This document shows positions 1 through 10,971 of a stretch of DNA of 64,000 bases, one piece after another (positions within the stretch are counted from its first letter, which is position 1; each line of letters opens with the position of its first letter). The notes beneath the pieces are model-generated. The model ran no database searches. It was not told where the DNA came from and saw nothing but the letters and a program-made list of their open reading frames with translations. The translations under genes were made by a program, and so were the position numbers. The stretch is from Ectobius pallidus (lineage: Eukaryota > Arthropoda > Insecta > Blattodea > Ectobiidae): positions 119,632,043 to 119,696,042 of the forward strand of contig CAXKWD010000004.1 of the NCBI GenBank assembly GCA_964059195.1, read 5' to 3'.

Positions 1-69
1 ATATTTTGGTTTGACTGTAACTGGAATGTGAAGGGACAATAACAAGTGCAGGTAGTTGGAGTAGCCTAT

Positions 70-602
70 CTTCTTATCTTATCGGCTCAGGGGCTGAGCC
101 CTTACGGGCTCGCGCACGTAGGCCTCATAGGCGGGCCCATTGTACACCCCCTAGGAAACGAATGATGTGCATGCCCTAAGGCCCCCCAGTCAACAGACTC
201 CACCACAAGCCCCCACGGAGCTCCCCTACATCCAACAAGGACCAGGTACCACTCCACGTGTACCGTACCAAGGGTCCCTCGTACAAGAGCCCCATAGGCG
301 CGGCACACCCTGACGTGCGCCACTAACCCAGGGTCCCTCTGAGAGCCCCAAAGGCACGGTACACCACCAGCAACTCCTGACCACAAGCAGCGGGGCAGGA
401 CGGGGGAGGCCCGCAGCAGGAGCTGGCCCGAAAACCAGTGATGATAATGAGGGGGGAAAGGAAGTTGAAGTGGAGAGTGTTGGTGGAATGAATGAAGGGG
501 GAAACGGGAGGATCCCCGAGAAAAACCCCCAAAGGTCACGGCTTTGTCCACCACAAATGACACGCCCGCCAGCCCCGAGATTTGAACTCGGGACCGCTAG
601 CA
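70..602 (-). mobile_element. GC-rich SINE-like retroelement, 5'-truncated copy
   Basis: This is the reverse complement of the element at 56315-56907, near-identical over about 530 bp. It is flanked by a perfect 14-bp direct repeat (TTGGAGTAGCCTAT at 56-69 and 603-616), which is the mark of target-primed insertion. In sense orientation it ends in a GATAA-type tail. The tRNA-like head of the full copy is missing, cut just upstream of the B-box-like GAGTTCAAATC, so this is a 5'-truncated insert. Open reading frames across it are by-products of GC-rich, low-stop sequence and have no recognisable protein similarity. Confidence 0.8.
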
Positions 603-1027
603 TTGGAGTAGCCTATAGTAGAGGCTAGACCTATGTAGACAGTCGGGATGCTTTGAGGATTAAGCCATTGTCTGGCACTTAAGGAGTGGTATGGTACTGA
701 CTGAACGACTCTCGTCTGGCCTACTATGAAATTTATTTCATTAATTTAATGTTTATGCCCAATTAACAGGTAATTTAATTTTTAAATTAATGCAATTTTT
801 CATGATTTATAGGGACACGCATGGACTACAAAATATTATATTGAAGTGGTGAAGCAATCCCACAGAAGCAAATGCTTTAAAGTTAGATGTCCATTGCAAG
901 CAAAACTGTGAATAATATGTTAAATTCTTAAAAACACGATCCTGATTGCATTCATGCGATGTAGTAATTTAGTTTCATTAAACGTTTAAAAGTGGAACAT
1001 TTATTATTAGAAAATACTTTCTTTTAT

Positions 1028-1130
1028 TAGGTCATATTTACGATTTTTTGGGTCATATTTAGTCATTTTTAAGGGCATATTTAAGGTCATATTTACCAGT
1101 TTTTTAGGTCATAAACATCCGAACCCTAGT
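1028..1130. repeat. Degenerate GGTCATATTTA tandem motif next to a hAT-like end
   Basis: GGTCATATTTA or close variants recur about four times. The right edge reads CCGAACCCTAG, the complement of a TAGGGTTCGG terminus of the kind seen on hAT MITEs. No matching left end was found, so this is probably a fragment. The rest of 617-1201 shows nothing else. Confidence 0.35.
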
Positions 1131-1201
1131 AATAAGTTTCTGTAATACGTTAACTGGAAGGAGAATATTTCATTCATGACTGTTATAGCACATACAACAA
1201 G

Positions 1202-1388
1202 TGTCGAGTGTTTGGCCCTCCACCGAATGGAAAAAGATTAAATATACTTAAAAAAGAACACAGTTTATTTCCCTTATAACAAAACTCATGCCATATTTGT
1301 TCTTGAATTCTCAACAGTAACCAAGGCCTCCTAGATATACTGACTACAGCATCTGGAAACAAAAACATCTCACCCAGTATTCCCAACA
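1202..1388 (-). repeat. 3' LTR of BEL/Pao copy 1
   Basis: A 187-bp direct repeat of 5582-5768, with TG...CA termini in both. It lies downstream of the minus-strand integrase. Confidence 0.92.
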
Positions 1389-1487
1389 TTCTCCCACCAA
1401 GTTAACGGATAAATAGGAGTTAACTTAACCTAGTTATGGGAACACAAATTCTGCTCATTGGAACTAATTAACATAAAAAAATTCAAC

Positions 1488-4400
1488 TTAGTCCAAATAT
1501 CTTTTTGGAACATTAATAATTCTTCCACATAGAGTTCTTTTTACTTCTTCTTCATCATTTACATTATCACAAGACACATCACTATCCTCTTTCACAGTCT
1601 GCTCTCTCCGTTCACAGTCTGGAATAAAAGACTTAATCTCTGATGATGGTCCACTAACTTTCGCTTCTAGAAGGGGGTAAAGTCTTTGAACTGGATGCAG
1701 AGCTTCTCCAGATGCAGTCTTCAAGCGAACAAGGCGGATGACTCCATCCTTTCCAGGCATAGTTTCTATCACCTTTCCTAAAGGCCAGTCCAGTCTCTTT
1801 GAATTGTCATTGCCAATTAAGACGACATCACCAACTTGAATACTTCCAAATTGTTTGGCATGCATCTGCTGTTGAAGTTGACCCAAATATTCACTGCGGA
1901 ATCTTTTTCTCAGATTCTCTCTGAGCTTTAATCTGTACTTCAATCTCTTGTTTAAGCTAGAGGATTCAATGATATCAATCTCAGGCACAGACACTTCGTG
2001 AACATCCTGAATAAACATTGCAGGTGTTATGGCTTCTAGCTCATTTGAATTATCAGCTATATATGTCAGAGGTCTCGAATTTATCACACTCTCACAGTCA
2101 CATAATATTGTTTCCATCTCCGAATATGTGAGAGATGAACGTCCTAGTGTTCTCCGAAGTAACCTTTTTACAATGCCTATTAACCTCTCCCACCAACCTC
2201 CCCACCAGGAAGCAGTTGGAGGGTTGAATTTCCACTTTATTCTCTCCACCGAACAGTACTCGAGCACCTTTGACCAATCACTTCGCCTGAAAGCAGTCTC
2301 AGCACCAGAAAAATTAGTCCCATTATCACTAAAAATTACAGCTGCAGCGTAGGCATCCTTGCTGGCATCACAAAAGGTGTGAACACTCCATTCACCAGGT
2401 TCACTGTTAGAAGGTAGCCATCTTGGGATCTTCACAACTTTCAAACATGCTACATCACCTGCCCATCTTGCAAATCTGTTTGCAATGCCTTGATCCACCT
2501 CTTCATCCCATCCAATCTTCAAACTCCACAATTCTCTTAAGATAAGTTTTGGTTCTAGAGTCACAGGAGATGAAAAACCAATTGGATCAAACACTTTATG
2601 GGCTGCAGAAAGAATAGTCCTTTTGGTAATTTCCTCTGGAACATTTTGGAAACATTCTGGGCTTATTGCCAATATGTCATCTCTTCTGTCCCAGACATTA
2701 GTGAGGCAAGTCTCTGGAGGAGCATCTGGATCTGTGAACTCCCACCCTCGTAATTCGAACTTGCCATCAGCCATAACTGATGTAGCTTCTTGAATGAATG
2801 CTTTAAGCTGCCTGTCATTGTCAAGACTAGTGATCACATTATCAACATAGAAGCTATCCGAAAGACTCCTAATAGTGGCCTCGGAATATGGGGAAACATC
2901 AAGTTGGCACTCATGAAGAACTCTTGTTAGATGAAGTCTTATAACAGCATTCAGCAAATAAGGACTACAAACAACACCAAACACAACTCTCCTGTGTCGA
3001 TAAACAATTATATTCCCTGTTTCATCCTTCCTTAAGAATCGTAGGAAATTCCTATCATTGGTACATATACTAATCTGCAAGAAAGCTCTCCGGATGTCAG
3101 CAACAACTCCTACTTTCTTCAGACGAAATCTTAAAAGAAGTGGGGGTATCTCTTCTGTCAATGCTCTCCCCTTCTCCAAGTACATATTCAATGAGGGACT
3201 GTTCTTTTCACGAGCTGATGCATCGAACACAGGCCTAATTTTTGTAGTACTATTTTCTTTGACAACATGTCTGTGAGGAAGATAATGACATCTGTCACTA
3301 ACAATCTCTGAGTCAGGAACTCTTTCAATTACACCTTCTTCAATCCATTCTTCAAAAACATGTTCATATTCTGAGTACAGTGAATTAGCTTTTAACTTCT
3401 TGACTGTAGAATCCAGTCGTTTTTCAGCAAGAATGTAATTCGATGGGAGATGAGGGTGTCTGTCCTTCCAGGGAAGCTGGACTTCATATCGACCTTCAGA
3501 ATTTACCTTCACAGTCTCTTCAAAATGCTTGTCAACTTCTGCCTGCAATTCAAGTTTAGTTTTCCTATCTGCAGGATCAGTAATGCCTATCAGCTCCAAT
3601 TTCCATAGATCTGAGATATTTAAATCATTAATTAGCATTGAAGTTACAATCATAGCAGTTGTAACCCTAGGTTGTTTAATGGGGTATTTACCAAAAATAG
3701 TCCATCCCAACCTAGTCTCCATAGCTACCAATCCACCAGATAAATTTCTGATATTACCAGTGAATAGTCTAGCAGAAACATCAGCACCAATCAGGATTTC
3801 TATTGGTCCTGGAATACTTATAAATTGTTGAAAATTATTAGTATGACCAACTATTTCATTAACCAATGCTTTGTCCTGAATAAGAGGTACATTATCACAA
3901 ATATTGTCTTGGTCCAATACCTCAAAATTGCACAGAAAGTCATTACTGAGACTGGCCAGATAAATTCTATACTTATCATGCTCACAACTTCCTGTCTTTT
4001 GACCTCCAAATAGTGAATGGACAATTGTTTCCTTGCCAACAGGTGAATAGTTCATCTCTTGTGCTGTCCTCTTCAAAAGGTAAGAACGTTGTGACCCTGT
4101 ATCAAGAACTGCCTTCACAATACGTTCTGAACCATTTCCTCGTACTTTCACTTGTAGCGTAGGAAGCAACACACTGTTATCACATATCAAATTGGCAAGA
4201 GCTTCATCCTTATGCACAGTCATTTCTTCGGGCTTGGTAACGTCCGTACTGGTAACCACATTCTTGTTTCTTTTTAAGTCAGGACACAATAAGATAACAT
4301 GGCGTTTGTCACAAATCAAACACTTTCGCTTGAAGGTACACTTTTTCGCCATATGGTTTGGCTTAACGCAAATGAAACAATGTTTCTTAGCTTTAATGAT

Positions 4401-4577
4401 ATCAAGCTTCACTGAGAGCGGCATATCTCGAGCTTTGTAACAGTCAGCAGTACTATGCTGTACATCATTGCAAAATATACAAACTGAACGTTTATCTTCT
4501 TGTAATGAGAGTAAACCCATGGCTGTAGGAACTTCGGCTTGTCTTGAATATGATTTTGGACTGCTGTCTTTCTGCAC
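1488..4577 (-). pseudogene. BEL/Pao polyprotein (zinc knuckles, protease, RT, fused RNase H/integrase)
   Basis: An open stretch of 1029 residues. Cys/His zinc-knuckle motifs lie at about 33-100 (CIFCN, HCFICVKPNHMAKKC, CLICDKRH). An aspartic protease motif (VLDTGSQRS) lies near 157 within a DUF1758-like domain. RT motif A (VADIRRAF) is near 492 and the BEL-type catalytic box FYVDN near 575. The RNase H start (FCDASKDAYAA) at about 735 runs straight into the integrase motif FSDNGTNF at about 749. The rest of RNase H, the integrase zinc finger and the first catalytic Asp are therefore missing without loss of frame. The integrase C-terminus and a GDVVLI-type tail follow. BEL/Pao elements normally make one Gag-Pol polyprotein. 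Here an in-frame TAG separates this part from gag. Confidence 0.9.
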
Positions 4578-5535
4578 TTTCTTTGGTCTATCAGTTGACT
4601 ACTTAAAACCTGACATGGCAACATGGATGCGTTCTTCATTTTGAACTTCAGCTTTCATGAATGACATGAACTTATTAAGCCTTTGTTCTGCATTAGATAT
4701 ATCACTGTATAATGAACTCCGCTGCCATACTCTTAAGAAATCTTCAGTCATGCATGATTCTAACAAAGGGCAAAGGATTGCTGCACACTTTCCAGTTGTA
4801 ACACCAAGAGATTCAAGTGCCCTCAAATGACACTCCAGTTTATCATACATATCCGTGAGGGAACGGTATGATTTATTTGCAGGAAGGGTCAAACTGAGAA
4901 GATCCCTGATATATATACTTCAATAAGAAGGTCCTCCCTACCAAACCGTTCTTGAAGTGCCTCAATCACTAATGTGTAGTTATCATCTGTAGCTGGGAAA
5001 CTGTCTACAACAGACCTAGCTCTAGAGTTTGGTAGAATAGCTTGCATCAGGTAATAAAATTTATCTACCGGGCAATCTCTTCATTATTGTGTATACGTTG
5101 GAATTGGTTCCAAAATGGCAGCCATTCCCTGATTTCACCCCCGAACTTGCGAAATTCAATAGTGGATAACTTGATTTTCCTATTAGTTTGAACATTAGAT
5201 GACGGTTCTTCACTTGCAACAGAGAGTTGATCTTGAGAATCAATTTTTGAGCACCGTACTTTTAACAGTTCATACTTATCACTATACTCATTAGCATCTA
5301 ATGCCTCTTCTTCTAATGCCTCTTCAGTTGCACCATTGTCCAACATCCAATCCATAATTTGTTCATTTAGCATATTAATCTTTTCAAAATTTCTTTCTAA
5401 CGAAGCAAATGCTGCACGAGCTTCTTCATATTTCTTCTCTTCTAGAAACTTCTGTAGTGCAACGGAATGTCTGGTAAACAGACCTCTTTCAATTTTTCTT
5501 CTACTTTTAATTTTCTCCATTGTGGAAGTACTCAC
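4578..5535 (-). pseudogene. BEL/Pao gag region, frameshifted
   Basis: This continues the polyprotein upstream. The N-terminus has a Lys/Arg- and Glu-rich helical segment (start Met at 5535 or the internal Met at 5520). The motif EFRKFGGEIREWLPFWNQF, typical of the DUF1759 Gag domain, appears just before a frameshift near 5065. Gag-like sequence resumes in another frame and is open at 4599-4892 (NAEQRLNKFMSFMKAE region). A TAG at about 4597 lies in frame with the downstream pol part. Gag would form the particle; this copy could not do so unaided. Confidence 0.8.
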
Positions 5536-5561
5536 AAAACACTGACAAAAACACTATCGTG

Positions 5562-5579
5562 CCGTCACTTTGGGCGCCA
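5562..5579 (-). other. Primer-binding site of BEL/Pao copy 1
   Basis: On the minus strand, TGGCGCCCAAAGTGACGG begins 2 nt after the LTR edge, the position expected for a tRNA primer site. I could not name the primer tRNA. Confidence 0.6.
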
Positions 5580-5581
5580 AA

Positions 5582-5768
5582 TGTCGAGTGTTTGGCCCTC
5601 CACCGAATGGAAAAAGATTAAATATACTTAAAAAAGAACACAGCTTATTTCCCTTATAACAAAACTCATGCCATATTTGTTCTTGAATTCTCAACAGTAA
5701 CCAAGGCCTCCTAGATATACTGACTACAGCATCTGGAAACAAAAACATCTCACCCAGTATTCCCAACA
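5582..5768 (-). repeat. 5' LTR of BEL/Pao copy 1
   Basis: A 187-bp repeat matching 1202-1388 with one substitution. It sits upstream of gag on the minus strand. Confidence 0.92.
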
Positions 5769-6414
5769 TACTTTCAGAATGTAAAACTCATGGATTTGAA
5801 ATGTTCAGGAAAAAATTTGGTATGTGCTGCTGTCAACTATAATGACCGTAAAATGGCAATCCCTTCAGAGTCGTTATAACTGTATTTACTGTTGCATATC
5901 TTTAGACTCTTGTTAGGAAAAATGGACAGTCAGTATTATATATTAAACTTTAAAACATTAAACTTCACATAACTGTTGTAAGGAAAATCTCACCAAATTA
6001 TAATGTATGTTCCGATGGGTTCCCCAACATTATCAGCTGACATCCCTAGGGATGACATCCATAAGGACAATGACAACATTTTTAAATTCATACAACCTGG
6101 AGTACAGAGAAGCAAACTTGTCATTAGAGACCAGCTTATGATGATGGGCAACCCATCAAAACGTACATCCCAATTTGGTAAGTTTTTCAGTTATATGAAA
6201 TTGAATGTTTTAAAGTTTAGTAATTTTGACATTTCACAATATTTTCCCGATCAATTTAATCAAATGGACAGTCAATATTGAAAGGGAAAAACACATAAAA
6301 TAAGACACTTGGCCATCCTGTCACATATTATAAAAAAATTCCTTCTTTTCTAGGAATAGTTCCTTATGTGAATTTCAGTTGTAGATCTTATATGTGCTTC
6401 TTAATTATTTTCAG
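5769..6414. other. No recognised gene; possible exon-like ORF
   Basis: A plus-strand reading frame at 6003-6177 ends at a good donor (TTTG/GTAAGT at 6178). I do not recognise its peptide (it contains VIRDQLMMMGN). Its end phase (1) does not fit the next exon at 6415, so it cannot be spliced directly to it. It may be chance. Confidence 0.3.
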
Positions 6415-6550
6415 AGATGGTGCAACAGCTAGTGGATTTTTTGTGGCCGTAGCATTTTTGGTAGAAAAAATAAAACTCGAACAACAATGTGATGTATGCC
6501 AGGCAGTCCGAACCATACGGCTAAACAGGGAACAATTCATTCCAACATCT
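6415..6550 (+). CDS. Exon of receptor-type tyrosine phosphatase, inactive second domain
   Basis: An exon bounded by a pyrimidine-rich acceptor (TTATTTTCAG) and a strong donor (TCT/GTAAGT). It encodes GATASGFFVAVAFLVEK followed by LEQQCDVCQAVRTIRLNRE and QFIPTS. This is the stretch after the phosphatase loop and the following helix of the membrane-distal (D2) domain of receptor tyrosine phosphatases. In active domains the loop is C-X5-R with a GRTG ending. Here it reads RDGATASG, so the catalytic Arg is lost, which is usual for D2 pseudophosphatase domains. There is no stop or frameshift. Neighbouring exons were not found and may lie outside the window or in long introns. A lone relic exon remains possible. 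Confidence 0.72.
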
Positions 6551-6759
6551 GTAAGTATAGTGATTTTGATAAATGTGTAAACAAAAGCTAAACCCCAAAT
6601 GTGCAGAATGCAAACACATTCTGTTTTCAAAATTTGCAAAATGAGTTGAAATTTCTCACATGGATATTTTTATTGTTACGGATAATCAAATAAGTGATTC
6701 TTCTATAATTATGCAGCAGAGGTAAAGTGCAGACCGATAATTTTCATAACTTTTCACAG

Positions 6760-7110
6760 ACCAGACCAGAAGTAACTTCCATAGAATCTGATGAAAACAA
6801 TAGGCATGTTGATATCATATCGATAGATGGTAGTACACACACCACATTGATTTTAGATCCTATGATTCATTTCGAGTTAGTTGCTGATGAACCGCAAAGT
6901 GTGGATTCTGAAAAATGTGATATTTATTAGCCCACTGAAGTCTATTTTGAATCTAAATACAACATAGTTTCAGTCAGAGTGATTGGGTTTATGATAGGTG
7001 CCAGAGGCACTATTCCTAAATTCTTTACAAACTTCACAATAGGTATTTATGTATCAAGTACCCAAAATAAGGCTTTAGCGAACGAATCTAGTATTGCAGC
7101 CGAGGCTGGA
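6760..7110 (+). pseudogene. LINE reverse transcriptase C-terminal fragment
   Basis: One frame carries TRPEVTSIE, ILDPMIHFELVADEPQSVD, SEKCDIY, a TAG, then PTEVYFESKYNI and VIGFMIGARGTIPKFFTNF. The order RP..., DP-I-FE, EK--IY-PT, KY, V-IG---GARGTIP-FF is what I recall from the C-terminal part of R2/NeSL-like LINE polyproteins in insects. One in-frame stop (6928-6930) and the missing RT show it is a dead 3' remnant. The clade assignment is from memory. Confidence 0.6.
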
Positions 7111-7239
7111 ATACTGGATGAGTCCACTAAAGTTTTTGCATACATGGTGCATACAATATTTTTTAGTAAACGTTCTGCAATTTTACTACTAATGAGCTCA
7201 GTTCTTCAGTTCTTTTCGATGATTCTAAGTAAATAAAGC

Positions 7240-8168
7240 AAAAATAATGGTGATTGTATCAGTAGTGCATGTTTACAATCTTCGCTTGCTGTGGATTGTT
7301 TCTTTTCCTTAAAAAATGCTTAAAGACATCGTTGAGATAGTAATGTTGACTAATTAAACTAAGTATATTTACTTCAATTGAAATTATGCAACATTTTGTT
7401 AGCATTTTCTGCAACGAAACTTATTATGCCTTGTTAAAAGAAGCAATCGTACAAGATGCTCATCTGAACTGGCTTCCGTCAATTGGCACTGGTGGTCTAG
7501 TGGACTAAGCAATGGCTTCGTGATGCAAGGTTTGTGCATTCACGTCTACCCCTAGTTGTGAAAAATATAAAAAGTTATTATTATGGAATTAATTTCTTAA
7601 ATTGAAGATTTCTAAATGACAAGTTTTACTATGCTTGTTAATAGGCAATGAACAATAAAGCCCTTAACATGAACTTACACTGGGAGATACTATGGAGACA
7701 TCTAGAAGCCATTGTTGGAACTACGTCCACTAGGGGTTACCATGGCAACTTTACCGTACTAGGCCGATAAAATTACTTTACGGTAAAGTGCTACTTTCCG
7801 ACGTGTTAGCAGTCCAAAAACAGCCACTTTGCGGAGCGTATACTAAAAAATAATTTAAAATCCCATAATATGTATTATTGTTAAAGATATTAACCTTTTG
7901 GCACTAAAAGGATATTTAAGTATTCTGCATGACCATTTATATGCACCACTTAACTAAACAAATGTAGTCTACTTAGTTAAACAAAATTGTAACTTATCTT
8001 ATCTACTCTTATACAATTCAACGGCCCTAAATAGCGTGCTTGCTCGCTCGCCCGCTTCGTGAGACATTGGGTATACTCGGCGATGTTCGTCTCTCGCAGT
8101 GTAAACTTTCATGACGACTACAAAATTAGGTAAACCGCTATTATATAAGGTCTAAGTGAAATGAACAC
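7240..8168. other. Intergenic; one tRNA-like SINE fragment at most
   Basis: No coding signal. At about 7485-7555, TGGTCTAGTGGACTAAGC resembles an A box with a poor B box, so it may be a decayed SINE head. At 7750-7790 a short hairpin pairs CTTTACCGTA with TACGGTAAAG. Confidence 0.4.
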
Positions 8169-8632
8169 AATTAAAACTCTATGTAAAATCTATATCACAA
8201 CACTATTCATTTAGTGGTTAAAACATTAATAAAAATGGTTAAAAACCTTTCACTGTACGACGTTTCAGCCTTCTCTTCCAGGCCTTTTTCAAGTAGACTG
8301 ATTGCCGTGATCACTTCCGCTTCTAATGGGCATGTTATCCAACCGTTGTGTTGTTGATCATTGTGCATATGCTCCTCAAAACACGATCCCTATATCTGTT
8401 GTCCCTTCGGTGTTCCAATATCCATTCTTTAGGTATATTGAAGTTGATTTCCCTCCTGGGGAAATATTGGGTAGTTTAGGGATAGGTCTCTTATTTTGTA
8501 AATTCTTTATGATGTTTATCCATTGCTCTCCCAAATCACCCTCATAATTGTTTAGACACGCTCCCCCGCTCTCGATAATATGAGAGGCCTCGCATATTTT
8601 CCTGCGGATTTTGTCAGCCTCTACCTTTAGAA

Positions 8633-9147
8633 CATATATGGGCAACACCCGGCCCGTGGGCCGGATGTGGCCCGCCCCGGCTTTTGATCTGGCCCGCGGA
8701 CCATTTTAAAATCGTGCTCGAAAAAGTAAATATTTTCGGTTCTCGCCAACAAGAGAGTGAGAGGGGGAAACAAAAGCCTGACTACGAGGGTGTTACTTCC
8801 GGTCAGCGCTAGAAAAATGCTGCAATAGGCCTAAATCAAAGTATCGAACCAGACTTACAGATAATTTGGAAAACTCTCTGCACTTGTGTATTATTGGGAC
8901 TGAGGCTAACATTGATTATCTTGTTTCTCAAGTTCAAACTCAAGCTTCTCATTAATTTCTGCTGATTGTAAGTAAATACCTAATCAGTGCGATATTGTTC
9001 TCATTCATGTAACTCTAGCATTATACTTTATAAATATAAAAAACCGTATCATGATTATTTTTTCAGAACTACCTATTATCTACGGCCCGCGACTTCATAA
9101 ATTACGTGAAGTTTAGTCCGCATCTTTCCAAAGGTTGCCCATACCTG
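8633..9147. mobile_element. hAT-type MITE inside the Penelope-like element
   Basis: Flanked by a perfect 8-bp target duplication (CTTTAGAA at 8625-8632 and 9148-9155). The ends are imperfect inverted repeats around TATGGGCAAC. Both ends carry GC-rich GGCCCGCGG-type stretches typical of CAGGGGTGGGCAA-ended hAT MITEs. The sister copy at 10636-10640 gives the uninterrupted empty site. No transposase. Confidence 0.88.
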
Positions 9148-9371
9148 CTTTAGAATCATGAATTGTCCTATGTTGTGTCCTTCCCTAACTAGATGTTGGC
9201 TCAATCCAGTATTGCATTTTTTTGTTTTTTAACATCCCTTTCATGTTCTTGTAATCTTACGTTAAAGGTCCTGCCTGTTTCCCCAATGTAAACTTTCCCA
9301 CAATCTCTGCATGTGATGGAGTAAACACCTGGATTTTCCAATTTTTCTTTATTATTTCCAAAATGTTTATA

Positions 9372-9815
9372 CTAAGCGAAGGATTTTTCTATTGTGTTCA
9401 GAGGTTTATATGCTGGTGTCAAATCATGTTTGCGTAAGACCTTACCTATTTTTTCTCCTGTACCCGGGACATATTTGATAGATACATATTTTTTGCTAGT
9501 GGTGGTAGGAATACTCTCTTCTTTTGTGCTGTGCATTGTCTTACTTGATCTTTTCCTTTTTTCGTTCTCCCACAGTTTTTGTATGTAGCATCTTTTATAT
9601 CCAATTTTTATAGCCAGTTTGGTAATTTCTTCTTTCTCCGTATTCAAATCTTGGTTGTTGTTACATAGGTTGAAAGCCCGCGATACAAAGTTGTGCCAAA
9701 TATTTACTTTAGTTGAACGGTGGTGTGATGATCTGTTGTGTATGTAAGTTTCCCCTTTACTAGGCTTTCTGAAAACCCCCACTTTTATATGCTGGTCGAT
9801 AATTCTAATGTTCAA
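9372..9815 (-). pseudogene. Penelope-like RT-endonuclease linker, minus copy
   Basis: Encodes the linker between RT and endonuclease (HIKVGVFRKPSKGETYIHN, EITKLAIKIGYKR, TGEKIGKVLRKHD). It ends at a stop just after KSFA. The GIY-YIG region continues, decayed, through 9170-9370, and the C-terminal tail is in 8376-8632 beyond the MITE. It differs from the plus copy by a few substitutions. Confidence 0.8.
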
Positions 9816-9827
9816 AACGTATGTTAA

Positions 9828-10971
9828 TATGTAAGGTACGTCGACGACATATTCGTCTTAACAAAAAATGATATTGCCGAAAAAATGGCTGAAGACTTGA
9901 ATGGGGCCCACCAAAGGTTAAAATTAACTTGGGAAAAAGCTGTGAACAATAGGTTGAATTTTTTAGATTTGAACATTAGAATCATCGACCAGCATATAAA
10001 AGTGGGGGTTTTCAGAAAGCCTAGTAAAGGGGAAACTTACATACACAACAGATCATCACACCACCGTTCAACTAAAGTAAATATTTGGCACAACTTTGTA
10101 TCGCGGGCTTTCAACCTATGTAACAACAACCAAGATTTGAATATGGAGAAAGAAGAAATTACCAAACTGGCTATAAAAAATGGATATAAAAGATGCGACA
10201 TACAAAAACTGTGGGAGAACGAAAAAAGGAAAAGATCAAGTAAGACAATGCACAGCACAAAAGAAGAGAGTATTCCTACCACCACTAGCAAAAAATATGT
10301 ATCTATCAAATATGTCCTGGGTACAGGAGAAAAAATAGGTAAGGTCTTACGCAAACATGATTTGACAACAGCATATAAACCTCTGAACACAATAGAAAAA
10401 TCCTTCGCTCAGTATAAACATTTTGGAAATAATAAAGAAAAATTGGAAAATCCAGGTGTTTACTCCATCACATGCAGAGATTGTGGGAAAGTTTACATTG
10501 GGGAAACAGGCAGGACCTTTAACGTAAGATTACAAGAACATGAAAGGGATGTTAAAAAACAAAAAATGCAATACTGGATTGAGCCAACATCTAGTTAGGG
10601 AAGGACACAACATAGGACAATTCAAGATTCTAAAGGTAGAGGCTGACAAAATCCGCAGGAAAATATGCGAGGCCTCTCATATTATCGAGAGCGGGGGAGC
10701 GTGTCTAAACAATTATGAGGGTGATTTGGGAGAACAATGGATAAACATCATAAAGAATTTACAAAATAAGAGACCTATCCCTAAACTACCCAATATTTCC
10801 CCAGGAAGGGAAATCAACTTCAATATACCTAAAGAATGGATATTGGAACACCGAAGGGACAACAGATATAGGGATCGTGTTTTAGAGGAGCATATGCACA
10901 ATGATCAACAACAACGGTTGGATAACATGCCCATTAGAAGCGGAAGTGATCACGGCAATCAGTCTACTTGA
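9828..10971 (+). pseudogene. Penelope-like RT end plus GIY-YIG endonuclease
   Basis: The frame opens just upstream of the RT catalytic box RYVDDIFVLTK (9834-9866). It runs through the thumb and linker to a GIY-YIG nuclease: GVYSITCRDCGKVYIGETGR at about 10457-10516, then RTFNVRLQEHERD. In an A-rich run near 10555-10565 the frame shifts. The adjacent frame continues the nuclease (NTGLSQHLVREGHNI) and tail to a stop at 10971. Penelope-like elements pair an RT with this nuclease. The palm and fingers upstream of YVDD are absent, so the copy is 5'-truncated and inactive. Confidence 0.88.

Larger units (their letters stand above)
1202..5768 (-). mobile_element. BEL/Pao LTR retrotransposon, copy 1
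   Basis: Two direct repeats of 187 bp (TGTCGAG...CCAACA) bracket a minus-strand gag-protease-RT-integrase region. The LTRs differ at one base (T/C near 1264 and 5644), which implies a recent insertion. On the coding strand a primer-binding site starting TGGCGCCC lies 2 nt inside the 5' LTR (right side). A purine-rich tract (GGTGGGAGAA) abuts the 3' LTR (left side). The expected 5-bp target duplication is absent: ACAAG on the left, TACTT on the right. The coding region carries frameshifts, stops and an in-frame deletion, so the copy is defective. Confidence 0.92.
8169..9816 (-). mobile_element. Penelope-like element, minus copy (5'-truncated)
   Basis: Reverse-complement copy of the element at 9831-11092. 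Both share the same 3' edge (AGAGTTTTAATT, after which the flanks differ). The copy starts at a Leu-Asn-Ile-Arg-Ile segment just after the RT domain. A hAT MITE (8633-9147) interrupts it. Together with its partner it forms a head-to-head inverted pair separated by about 14 bp. Confidence 0.85.

Noticed and set aside
102..603. Overlapping open frames in the GC-rich segment (also 56257-56878)
   Set aside because: Both strands and several frames are open because the repeat is GC-rich. The sequence is a retroelement with target duplications and no protein similarity.
1021..1110. CRISPR-like array of GGTCATATTTA
   Set aside because: Units are adjacent, degenerate and AT-rich without spacers. The window is eukaryotic, so a CRISPR array is not expected.
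6003..6177. Upstream phosphatase exon
   Set aside because: Not recognisable as phosphatase, and its end phase (1) does not fit the start of the exon at 6415.
6760..6930. Terminal exon of the phosphatase gene, phase-compatible with the exon ending at 6550
   Set aside because: The frame continues past the stop into a LINE C-terminal motif (GARGTIPKFF) and the whole fits a LINE remnant better. The phase match is probably chance.
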